From JAWLBW01 sp041687475 (GTDB lineage Bacteria; J088; JAWLBW01): a stretch of DNA of 5,963 nt. Below, piece after piece: positions 1 through 5,404 of the stretch. Every line of letters begins with the position of its first letter. Within the stretch, counting starts at the first letter, position 1. Position numbers and translations under genes: made by a program. The DNA is taken from positions 1 through 5,963 of the forward strand of contig JAWLBW010000293.1 of assembly GCA_041687475.1 (NCBI GenBank), in the 5' to 3' direction. The notes beneath the pieces were generated by a model. The model saw only the letters and a list, made by a program, of their open reading frames with translations, made no database searches and had not been told where the DNA came from.

Positions 1-11
1 GTTCAGTTAAT

Positions 12-28
12 CCCCCTCGCAGAGGGGG
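12..28. repeat. GC hairpin, intergenic repeat type
   Basis: A perfect 7-bp inverted repeat, CCCCCTC then GAGGGGG, flanks a 3-base GCA loop. It is followed by TTTGGGGG rather than a run of T, so it is a poor intrinsic terminator on the plus strand. Read on the minus strand it ends in GATTAACTGAAC, which resembles the dispersed intergenic hairpins common in Bacteroidota-like genomes. It could also be the tail of the transcription unit to the left of the window. Confidence 0.45.
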
Positions 29-55
29 TTTGGGGGTTCGGATAACCGGCCCACC

Positions 56-107
56 GTCATTCCGAGCGGAGACGGCCGAAGGCCGTCGCAGCGAGGAACC
101 TCCCGGG
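56..107 (+). repeat. GTCATTCC-type dispersed repeat, copy A
   Basis: The element begins GTCATTCCGAGCGG, contains a perfect hairpin GACGGCC-GAA-GGCCGTC (71-87) and continues into GCGAGGAACCTCCCGGG. The general pattern of GTCATTCC, an internal hairpin and then GGAA(T/C)CT matches short intergenic repeats found many times per genome in several environmental phyla. A second, diverged and oppositely oriented copy lies at 316-355. The copy number in this genome cannot be seen from one window. Confidence 0.5.
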
Positions 108-315
108 TTGCACGTGTGCCCCGGGGGCTGGGGGGCGTCGGACGCCGGTCGGAGTGCAATCAACGCAGCATGTCACATTGCGGGGCATGCCCGACGTGCA
201 TCCGGCGAATGTCCTGCACGGGTGCACGGTAGTCGCCCGTCGCCCGACGGCAGACGTCCGAATAAGTACGGCTGCAAGGTGGTGCAACTTTGCTATGTCT
301 CCGTATGGGCGGAAG

Positions 316-355
316 GTACAGATTCCACCCTTCGCTTCGCTCCGGGTGGAATGAC
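316..355 (-). repeat. GTCATTCC-type dispersed repeat, copy B (inverted)
   Basis: Read on the minus strand this starts GTCATTCCACCCGGAGCG and ends in GGTGGAATCTGTACC. It forms a 9-bp perfect stem, ATTCCACCC (322-330) with GGGTGGAAT (344-352), around a 13-base loop made of CGCTTCG-like repeats. It shares the GTCATTCC terminus and the trailing GGAA(T/C)CT theme with copy A at 56-107 but points the opposite way. Confidence 0.5.
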
Positions 356-436
356 ATGGGGGCACGGTAATCCGTGGGCTCGCACCTACGGTGCTCGTCC
401 GGCCGGCCCAGGGACTTGCGCTCGTGCAACATGCCC

Positions 437-478
437 ATCTTCCTTTTGGCATCTTCCTTCTGTTATCTTCCTTCCCCG
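437..478 (+). repeat. Three 14-bp tandem repeats (ATCTTCCTT core)
   Basis: The nonamer ATCTTCCTT occurs at 437, 451 and 465, exactly 14 bases apart. The first two units agree further (CTTTTGGC against CTTCTGTT) and the third diverges into CCCCG. The array ends 18 bases before the -35 box of the promoter at 497, a position where an activator or repressor array would sit. A simple polypyrimidine slippage repeat is the alternative. Confidence 0.55.
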
Positions 479-496
479 CCGAAGGCGCGATTCCCG

Positions 497-525
497 TTGA
501 CACATCCCCCGTTCTGTCATATATT
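497..525 (+). promoter_or_regulatory. Sigma70-type promoter for the DUF3102-like gene
   Basis: A perfect -35 TTGACA (497-502) is separated by 17 bases from a -10 TATATT (520-525, five of six consensus positions). Transcription would start near 532, giving a leader of about 80 nt. The leader could pair GCCCGG (546-551) with CCGGGC (586-591). This is the best promoter match in the window, and it lies upstream of a well-supported gene. Confidence 0.75.
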
Positions 526-611
526 CGTCCCTGCAATAAACCATCGCCCGGTAATTCACCTTCGTCTGGGTTTCCACAAGTTGCTCCGGGCCTTTCCCGA
601 GAGAGGTCCTT

Positions 612-1337
612 ATGATCAAACGTGGTGCGCCAAGCAAAGCGGCTTCGGCCCTGTCCAAAGCCAGGGAAAACATCCCCGAAAAGCGGCTCTATGACGACGA
701 AAGCCCGTCGACCAACGAGCCGGCCGTCTTCTCCTCCCCCGTCATCCTCCGACTCGAGGAACGCTTCCGCAGCGGACAGCGACAGCTGCACCGCGATATC
801 GTCGAGCAGATCGTGCATCTGGGCGGCATTCTCCAGGAAGCCAAACCCCACCTGGGAAAGAACTACAACGCCTGGCTCAAGCGACTCGGTATCAGCGTCC
901 GCACCGCTTTCAATTATGAAGGCGTCACGGCGATTTCCGAATCCAACGCCGAGCTGGTACGCGACTACGCCGTACTCGGAGCCAACAAGTGGTACATGCT
1001 CGTGCACGTACGTCCCGACAAGCTGACCACCGTGCTCGACGGCGATGAGAAGCGGAAGGCCGAGATGGAGCAGATGAGCGAGTCGGAGTTTGCGGCCTTC
1101 CTGAAGCCGTACGTGAAGCGGAAGCGCAAACCAACACCGACCGTCGAGCAGCGCTCAAACGGCTTCCGGAACAAGTGCAAGTCGTGGAGGCCGCAGATCA
1201 AGGAATTCAGTGACTACATTGCCGAACACCTCGATGACGACCTTCCTGTCGAGATGCTGGAGGAATTCATGAAGCTCAAAGAGGTGGTCGACGAATTCGA
1301 GCTCCTGCTGGCCTCTCGCGAGGTACTGCCGGCCTGA
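612..1337 (+). CDS. DUF3102-like protein, probable DNA-associated helical protein
   Basis: This encodes 241 aa. ATG 612 is preceded by GAGAGG (601-606) at 5-nt spacing and by a strong promoter. Residues 61-107 (RDIVEQIVHLGGILQEAKPHLG, then NYNAWLKRLGISVRTAFNYEGV) match the pattern I know for DUF3102: a helix with GG/EAK, a conserved W, then a helix-turn-helix-like 'L-GIS-RTA--Y'. DUF3102 proteins are small and uncharacterised, and are often carried by plasmids, phages and integrated elements. The N-terminus (1-60) is basic and disordered-looking. The middle holds a KRKRK stretch (169-173), and the C-terminal third (190-235) is acidic and helical (HLDDDLPVEMLEEF), possibly a coiled coil. No signal peptide or membrane segment is seen, so it is likely cytoplasmic and perhaps DNA-binding. 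It is monocistronic, with its own promoter and terminator. I am confident that it is a real gene, moderately confident of the family, and do not know its function. Confidence 0.85.
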   Translation: MIKRGAPSKAASALSKARENIPEKRLYDDESPSTNEPAVFSSPVILRLEERFRSGQRQLHRDIVEQIVHLGGILQEAKPHLGKNYNAWLKRLGISVRTAFNYEGVTAISESNAELVRDYAVLGANKWYMLVHVRPDKLTTVLDGDEKRKAEMEQMSESEFAAFLKPYVKRKRKPTPTVEQRSNGFRNKCKSWRPQIKEFSDYIAEHLDDDLPVEMLEEFMKLKEVVDEFELLLASREVLPA

Positions 1338-1347
1338 CCAATTCGAG

Positions 1348-1385
1348 CGGCCCTTCCCTGCGTGGAAGGGCCGTTTCTTTCGTTT
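1348..1385 (+). terminator. Intrinsic terminator of the DUF3102-like gene
   Basis: A perfect 10-bp stem, CGGCCCTTCC (1348-1357) with GGAAGGGCCG (1364-1373), closes a 6-base loop and is followed by TTTCTTTCGTTT. It begins 10 bases after the stop codon. It should end the upstream transcript, so the small gene at 1416 needs read-through or its own promoter. I do not see a clear one between 1374 and 1415. Confidence 0.9.
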
Positions 1386-1415
1386 CCATCGGGAGAAATG
1401 CAATAGAAGAGAAAC

Positions 1416-1717
1416 ATGAACGAACGGTCATTCGTACCCGGGGCTTCAACTGGTTCTGCGTCGAAGAACTCATTGACCATATCCGCCAGAGTGGCCGGAA
1501 CTACATCATTCAGGGCCAGTACCCCTGTGTCTGGCATAAACATCCCAAACGCTCCTCCCTCGACTTCTGGCTGCGAATGAAAGTACCCAGTTCCAATAGC
1601 GTACATGCGACCAATGACGTGGTTGCACGGTTGGTAGCTACGGGGAAGTTCCGCGAAGGCCGGTTTTTATGTCCCGATAGCCGATATTACTGCAAGGGAC
1701 TGGAACTGGTGGAATAG
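1416..1717 (+). CDS. Small winged-helix-like hypothetical protein with apparent 5' frameshift
   Basis: The frame read from 1436 to the stop at 1715-1717 encodes 93 gene-like residues with good aromatic/hydrophobic periodicity. It begins TRGFNWFCVEELIDHIR and later has VHATNDVVARLVATGKF followed by CPDSRYYCKGLELVE. The C-terminal half, a helix followed by a 'LVATGKF' turn and a strand pair with C-x(6)-C, looks like a small winged helix, but I recognise no family. This frame has no ATG, GTG or TTG between the previous stop and 1436. The natural start, ATG 1416 (weak GAAGAG upstream), is in another frame and reads MNERSFVP before losing the theme. One extra base in the CCCGGGG run (1437-1443) would join them into a protein of about 100 aa. 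It may therefore be a sequencing error, a recent frameshift mutation, or a non-standard ATT start (1430). The body is probably real; the start is unresolved. Confidence 0.5.
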
Positions 1718-1752
1718 GGTACGCCGCCCACGGGGTTGCCCTCACCCTTGCT

Positions 1753-1851
1753 TCATACCCCCCGGGGGTACTCCCATTTCATCCAGCCTCAAAACCACCC
1801 GTCAATGATTTCGGCCACTTAGCGGAACTTGGCAATTAATTGCCGAAAATC
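1753..1851 (+). repeat. ~99-bp direct repeat, copy 1
   Basis: This copy aligns with 2104-2201 at 84 of 99 positions (14 substitutions and one gap, counted by hand). It opens with TCATACCCCCCGGGGGTAC and ends ACTTGGCAATTAATTGCCG. The end contains a perfect 14-bp palindrome, GGCAATTAATTGCC (1831-1844). It lies 35 bases after the stop of the small gene at 1416-1717. Confidence 0.8.
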
Positions 1852-1894
1852 CGGCGAGAGAAAGGGCGACCTCGGCAGCAACCCGGAAGCGAAT

Positions 1895-1937
1895 GTACGC
1901 AAATGAGGTACAGCCGTACGCAAAAAGAGTACAAGCC
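1895..1937 (+). repeat. Two-unit tandem repeat, GTACGCAAA-type
   Basis: Unit 1 (1895-1915) and unit 2 (1916-1937) both start GTACGCAAA, continue with an AG-TACA core and end in GCC. They lie head to tail with no spacer. Each unit carries GTAC near both ends or near one end. The pair could be a binding-site array or simply part of a mobile hairpin repeat. Confidence 0.55.
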
Positions 1938-1938
1938 T

Positions 1939-2032
1939 GGCCTCAATAGAGGCCCGGAGGGCCGGTTTACGCTTAGCCCGGGACGCAAGTCCCGGGTATA
2001 CGCGTGCATAAGAATGTGAACCCCGGAGGGGT
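1939..2032. repeat. REP-like cluster of short hairpins
   Basis: Four perfect small hairpins follow closely: GGCCTC-AATA-GAGGCC (1939-1954), the overlapping alternative GGCCC-GGA-GGGCC (1951-1963), CCCGGGAC-GCAA-GTCCCGGG (1977-1996, closing a GNRA tetraloop), and ACCCC-GGA-GGGGT (2020-2032). Clusters of this kind resemble intergenic palindromic (REP-type) repeats mobilised by RAYT (TnpA_REP) transposases. No such transposase is in this window, so that identification is an inference. Confidence 0.55.
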
Positions 2033-2103
2033 GGCTTTCCATTCTCCGGGATGGCAACCCCGACACCGCATAACTTGTTCAGTTCTGGATTCCCAATGAC
2101 GCC

Positions 2104-2201
2104 TCATACCCCCCGGGGGTACCCCGATTTCGCACAGCCCCAAAATCGGCCCCCAATGATTCCGGCTACTTAGCGGCACTTGGCAATTAATTGCCAAAAT
2201 C
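2104..2201 (+). repeat. ~99-bp direct repeat, copy 2
   Basis: This is the second copy of the element at 1753-1851, in the same orientation. The two copies bracket 252 bp of hairpin-rich DNA. Here the terminal palindrome extends to a perfect 18 bp, TTGGCAATTAATTGCCAA (2180-2197). It lies about 140 bp upstream of the phosphatase start. Confidence 0.8.
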
Positions 2202-2226
2202 AGGTCACGTCCACGCGCCCTGGTCC

Positions 2227-2244
2227 GCCGCCTTTCCAGGCGGC
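2227..2244. repeat. Hairpin GCCGCC/GGCGGC
   Basis: A 6-bp perfect stem, GCCGCC (2227-2232) with GGCGGC (2239-2244), surrounds the loop TTTCCA. The following TCTTGG is too short a T tract for a confident terminator. It lies upstream of the candidate promoter of the phosphatase operon and could protect that operon from read-through. Confidence 0.35.
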
Positions 2245-2288
2245 TCTTGGAGGCCTCGCCCCTTCAGGTGCCCCCCATTACAGAGCGC

Positions 2289-2317
2289 TTTACCCCCGCC
2301 CGGCATTATGGTATGTT
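2289..2317 (+). promoter_or_regulatory. Candidate promoter of the phosphatase operon
   Basis: TTTACC (2289-2294) and TATGTT (2312-2317) are 17 bases apart and each match four of six consensus positions. TATGTTTC (2312-2319) also matches the Bacteroidota-type -7 element TAnnTTTG at seven of eight positions. A start near 2324 would leave a leader of about 19 nt ahead of the ribosome binding site. The match is moderate, and the choice rests mainly on position. Confidence 0.4.
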
Positions 2318-2331
2318 TCCTCGATCTCACC

Positions 2332-2336
2332 AGGAG
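2332..2336 (+). promoter_or_regulatory. Ribosome binding site fixing the phosphatase start
   Basis: AGGAG lies 6 bases before ATG 2343. The frame stays open upstream to ATG 2247, but that extension is Pro/Arg-rich, crosses the candidate promoter and lacks a comparable site. ATG 2343 is therefore the preferred start. Confidence 0.8.
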
Positions 2337-2342
2337 TTAACC

Positions 2343-4397
2343 ATGCCCGGCCTGCGCGATATCCAGACTCTTCCCCTTATCCTTTGCGGCCCACTGCTGC
2401 GGCGGGTGGAACGCGACCAGACATCGGTTTGGCTGGCTTTGCGGGAAGCCGCCGATGTAACCCTTACCGTGCTGTCGGAAGATGGGCGGTCCCTACTCCG
2501 CCACACAGGGCGTACACGCCGAATCGGTAAACACCTGCATGTCGTGCTGGTCACAGCCACCCCCATCGGTGAAGAAGAGCTGGCCCCCGGAACGCGCTAT
2601 GAATACGACCTCTCCTTTTCAGTCGGGGGCCGAACCGCCGGGCTGCGCGACCCGGGTATTCTGACCAACGGGGCCTATCAGGTCGACATTACCTACGACG
2701 GCGCCGAGCGACCGTCTTTCGTAACGCCGCCTGCCAATCTCGACGACCTGCATATTCTGCATGCCTCGTGCCGGAAGCCGCACGGACCGGCCAAAGACGC
2801 CCTTGCGGCCGCCGACGATCTCGTCGCACGGACGCCTGCCCCGGCGCGGCCGCAGCAGCTGTTTCTGACCGGCGACCAGATCTATGCCGACGATGTCGCC
2901 GCGCCTCTCCTCCACCTGATTCTTTCCAGGCAGGAATCTGTGTTCGGTTGGCAAGAGCGCCTGCCGGGCGGCCGATATGACGATGAGCTTCGGCCGGGAA
3001 TGCGGGCCGACCTTGTGGCACGGCTGGCGGGCTTTACTACGGGCGAGGGCGACAGCCACCTCGTCGGCTTCACCGAATTTGCGCTGATGTATCTGCTTGT
3101 GTGGAGCGATGTTCTCTGGCCGACGCAGCTTCCCGACGAGGCCGCGTTCGAAAGCCTTTACGGAACCAAGGCGCCATCGGGTTACATGGAGCAACGCAAA
3201 GCTCTACATGCGCTTCGCCGTAACGACCTCAAACGCGTGCGACGAGTGCTTGCCAATATGCCGACCTACATGATCTTCGACGATCACGAAATTACCGATG
3301 ACTGGAATCTCGACCTCTCGTGGGTTGAAGACGTATACCGGTCGCCGCTCGGCCCAAGAATCATTCGCAATGGCCTGCTCGCATATGCCGTTTTCCAGCA
3401 CTGGGGAAATGTTCCCGCCTCGCCCGACGTCGACCGCATGCTGGGCGCCGTGGAAACGTGGGCACAAGCCGAAGAGCAAATCGATACCCAGCCCCTCGAG
3501 GCCGACGACACCGATGCTGCCGTCAGTGCGGCGGTGGCCCTGCCCCACACCACGGTGGACGGCGAGAACTTCTGCCGGCCCCTGCGAACCACGCTTCAAT
3601 TTCCCTGTGAAGGCGCTATTCGGTGGGATTACACCGTGGAAGGGCCCGCCCACCGCGTGGTCGTTCTCGATACCCGTACGCGGCGTGCCTATCCGACGAA
3701 GCTCACAACCGAGCTCATTCAGCAGGGCCCACACGGAATGGACCTGGAGCTCGCGCCGCTGACGCAGTCAACCGGCGACCCGAGGCTCGTCATACTCGTC
3801 TCACCGGTTCCGGTGGCCGATCCGGTGGGCATCAAGCGACTTCACCGGGTGGCGGCCCATCTGCTGCCGAACCACATGGTCGACTACGAGCCCTGGGCCG
3901 CGAACCTCGCCGCGTTCAACAAGCTGCTCCAGAGCCTGGCGCGATACGGACGCGGGGTCATTCTGTCCGGCGATGTTCACTACGGCTGCACCATCGCCAT
4001 CGAGTATGCCGACCGCACCGTATCTCCCGCACACCTGGTGCAGTGCACGGCCAGCCCCTCGAAGAACAGCAACCTCGGCGCGGGTGGTATGCGCTCTTCC
4101 ACCGATGCAGAGAAACACGCCTACACCGGTACCCTGACGCCTTTCAAACTCACGCCCATGGCAACGCAGGACGCGCCGGGCCTGCTTGGTGCAAGCGCGC
4201 CCGAGATCGCCACGACGTTTACCTGTCTCTCCATCGAAGGCACAAGTGGAAGGCGGCAGCTCTGCTTCGACAATCACTTCGGCGCCGTTACCCTGCGTCG
4301 CACCGACGGAGCGTTCCGCCTCTCACACACGCTGCATCGCAGCGACGGCTCGACACTCCGGTACGACGCCTCACTGGGTGAACCGACTTCGGTATAA
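2343..4397 (+). CDS. PhoD-like metallophosphatase (alkaline phosphatase D family)
   Basis: This encodes 684 aa. It is a calcineurin-like metallophosphatase fold enzyme of the PhoD type, which hydrolyses phosphomono- or diesters using a bound metal pair. An N-terminal beta-rich domain (about 1-125, LPLILCGPLLRRV then TSVWLAL) precedes the catalytic domain, the usual PhoD order. Visible motifs in order are SCRKPHG (142-148), GDQIYADD (177-184), DDHEITDDW (313-321), SGDVHYG (542-548) and TASPSKN (569-575). The Asp and His residues in GDQ, DDHE and GDVH are the expected metal ligands, and all are present, so the enzyme should be active. Unlike Bacillus PhoD (Tat-exported, about 580 aa), the N-terminus MPGLRDIQTLPL has no twin-arginine or hydrophobic signal, so the protein is probably cytoplasmic. 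AGGAG (2332-2336) selects this start. It is the first gene of a three-gene operon. The substrate cannot be inferred from sequence. Confidence 0.92.
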   Translation: MPGLRDIQTLPLILCGPLLRRVERDQTSVWLALREAADVTLTVLSEDGRSLLRHTGRTRRIGKHLHVVLVTATPIGEEELAPGTRYEYDLSFSVGGRTAGLRDPGILTNGAYQVDITYDGAERPSFVTPPANLDDLHILHASCRKPHGPAKDALAAADDLVARTPAPARPQQLFLTGDQIYADDVAAPLLHLILSRQESVFGWQERLPGGRYDDELRPGMRADLVARLAGFTTGEGDSHLVGFTEFALMYLLVWSDVLWPTQLPDEAAFESLYGTKAPSGYMEQRKALHALRRNDLKRVRRVLANMPTYMIFDDHEITDDWNLDLSWVEDVYRSPLGPRIIRNGLLAYAVFQHWGNVPASPDVDRMLGAVETWAQAEEQIDTQPLEADDTDAAVSAAVALPHTTVDGENFCRPLRTTLQFPCEGAIRWDYTVEGPAHRVVVLDTRTRRAYPTKLTTELIQQGPHGMDLELAPLTQSTGDPRLVILVSPVPVADPVGIKRLHRVAAHLLPNHMVDYEPWAANLAAFNKLLQSLARYGRGVILSGDVHYGCTIAIEYADRTVSPAHLVQCTASPSKNSNLGAGGMRSSTDAEKHAYTGTLTPFKLTPMATQDAPGLLGASAPEIATTFTCLSIEGTSGRRQLCFDNHFGAVTLRRTDGAFRLSHTLHRSDGSTLRYDASLGEPTSV

Positions 4398-4402
4398 ATG
4401 TC

Positions 4403-5404
4403 ATGGCTCTCATCGAAACCATCATCCCACTGGTCACGCCTATCGCCGAAACGGCAAGCCGCATTTCGACCTGGACCGGCCTGATCGCCTTTCTCGGACT
4501 TTGCGCCCTCAGCCTGGCCCTCTACCTGGCCAACAGGAAAGCAAGACTCTACCTGAAGGCGATGGACGATCCGGAACACGCAGAAAAGTGGATTGGCCTT
4601 CTTAAACCAGACGTTCCATTTGATGCCCGAATGACCGCCGAGCAGATCTTCGAGCTGGCAAAAGAACAGTACGCCCTGAAGAAACATCGGCTTGGGCTCA
4701 GGGCGCGCTTCCTGACCCGCACCCTGTACGTAGTGGGTTTCGTGACCGTCTTCTCCATAGCCATCTACGGGGGAGCCGCATATGTACAGACGGTTAAGCC
4801 TGACACGCATGTACAGAAAGTAACATCTGATTCACTCACCCCGGCCGAGCGCCAGGTTACCCAGCTTCAACGGGCCGTCAAGGCCGTCGAAGCCGAGTAC
4901 GAGAAAATCCACGTCTACACGGAGCCGACACGAAGTCAGGCGGCAGGCACGTTGGCGACAAAGCTGCGCCAGACAGCCACCTCCATGGAAGCCGTCGCAG
5001 ACGCCGAGCTCCGAGATACCTACCGGATCATCAAGAACCACTACCTTCTATCGGCCCAGTACAGGCGTGCCGTTGCCCACTTCATTCTCGGCAACAACGC
5101 CGAAGTCATCTCAAGCAGCAAGGCCGCGATTGCCGCGGGCAACAAGGTGCTGACCGAACTCGATACCCTTCGCGATACGGCGGGCCTTGAGAAGAAATAT
5201 GCGTGGATGGTTGCCGACGAGATGAAAGAGCGCACCCAGTATTACCTTGCGGTTGCGCTCGCCGTGAATGCGCAGGCAGGCGGTACCCACACCCATCAGG
5301 AAGCCAGGGCAATGCTGGAATCTATCCCGATAGAGTATCGGAACCAACACCAACCCGACGTAACCAACCCCCACCTCAAGTGGGCACTTGCGCAGGTGAA
5401 CTGA
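4403..5404 (+). CDS. Two-TM membrane protein with TPR-like helical C-terminal domain
   Basis: This encodes 333 aa of unrecognised family. There are two hydrophobic segments, about 25-43 (TGLIAFLGLCALSLALYLA) and 107-127 (TLYVVGFVTVFSIAIYGGAAY). The loop between them (44-106) is flanked by basic residues (NRKARLYLK and KKHRLGLRARFLTR), so by the positive-inside rule it is cytoplasmic, with both the N-terminus and residues 128-333 outside. A helical, coiled-coil-like stretch follows (146-205). Residues 206-330 show paired helices with Ala/Tyr periodicity (YLLSAQYRRAVAHFILGN, then QYYLAVALAVNA and ARAMLESIP) that look like degenerate TPRs. It starts 5 nt after the phosphatase stop with no good Shine-Dalgarno sequence, so translational coupling is likely. 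A scaffold or partner for the phosphatase or the downstream secreted peptide is inference only. Confidence 0.85.
   Translation: MALIETIIPLVTPIAETASRISTWTGLIAFLGLCALSLALYLANRKARLYLKAMDDPEHAEKWIGLLKPDVPFDARMTAEQIFELAKEQYALKKHRLGLRARFLTRTLYVVGFVTVFSIAIYGGAAYVQTVKPDTHVQKVTSDSLTPAERQVTQLQRAVKAVEAEYEKIHVYTEPTRSQAAGTLATKLRQTATSMEAVADAELRDTYRIIKNHYLLSAQYRRAVAHFILGNNAEVISSSKAAIAAGNKVLTELDTLRDTAGLEKKYAWMVADEMKERTQYYLAVALAVNAQAGGTHTHQEARAMLESIPIEYRNQHQPDVTNPHLKWALAQVN

Larger units (their letters stand above)
1..496. other. Repeat-rich intergenic stretch upstream of the DUF3102-like gene
   Basis: No convincing gene lies here. Open frames cross the stretch on both strands, but they translate hairpin repeats and have low-complexity Arg/Pro/Ser-rich products with no recognisable motif. 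The contents are a GC hairpin near the left end, two oppositely oriented GTCATTCC-type repeats, a 10-bp palindrome GGGCATGCCC (183-192), and a pyrimidine-rich tract with three 14-bp tandem units just before the promoter of the next gene. The segment between about 108 and 315 shows no other structure that I can interpret. Confidence 0.7.
1718..2342. other. Gene-free repeat module before the phosphatase operon
   Basis: No open frame in this stretch shows coding character. A minus-strand frame (about 1836-2066) translates REP-like hairpins, and a plus-strand frame from 2180 overlaps the phosphatase out of frame. The contents are two roughly 99-bp direct repeats, a tandem 21/22-bp repeat, several hairpins, and a 140-bp leader with a candidate promoter. 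The 10-mer CGGGGTTGCC (1731-1740) recurs inverted at 2053-2062. Confidence 0.7.

Noticed and set aside
57..1007. Long minus-strand open frame of 316 codons
   Set aside because: It runs antisense through the well-supported DUF3102-like gene, its promoter and the hairpin repeats. Its product changes character along its length and has no recognisable domain.
1437..1443. Programmed -1 frameshift at CCCGGGG
   Set aside because: The zero-frame codons GTA CCC GGG do not form a standard slippery heptamer, and no stimulating stem or internal Shine-Dalgarno site is evident. A missing base is simpler.
1214..1606. 130-codon minus-strand frame over the terminator and small gene
   Set aside because: It crosses the intrinsic terminator and is antisense to two better-supported coding regions.
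1895..2032. CRISPR array
   Set aside because: Repeats are only two tandem units without spacers, plus unrelated hairpins. No regular repeat-spacer pattern and no cas gene is present.
1836..2066. 76-codon minus-strand frame
   Set aside because: It is the translation of the REP-like hairpin cluster. Such repeats commonly yield spurious open frames.
2247..2342. N-terminal extension of the phosphatase to ATG 2247
   Set aside because: The added 32 residues are not PhoD-like and cross a candidate promoter, and AGGAG sits directly before ATG 2343.
3623..4381. 252-codon plus-strand frame inside the phosphatase gene
   Set aside because: It is Arg/His-rich frame-shadow sequence overlapping the catalytic GDVH region of the real gene, with no ribosome binding site.
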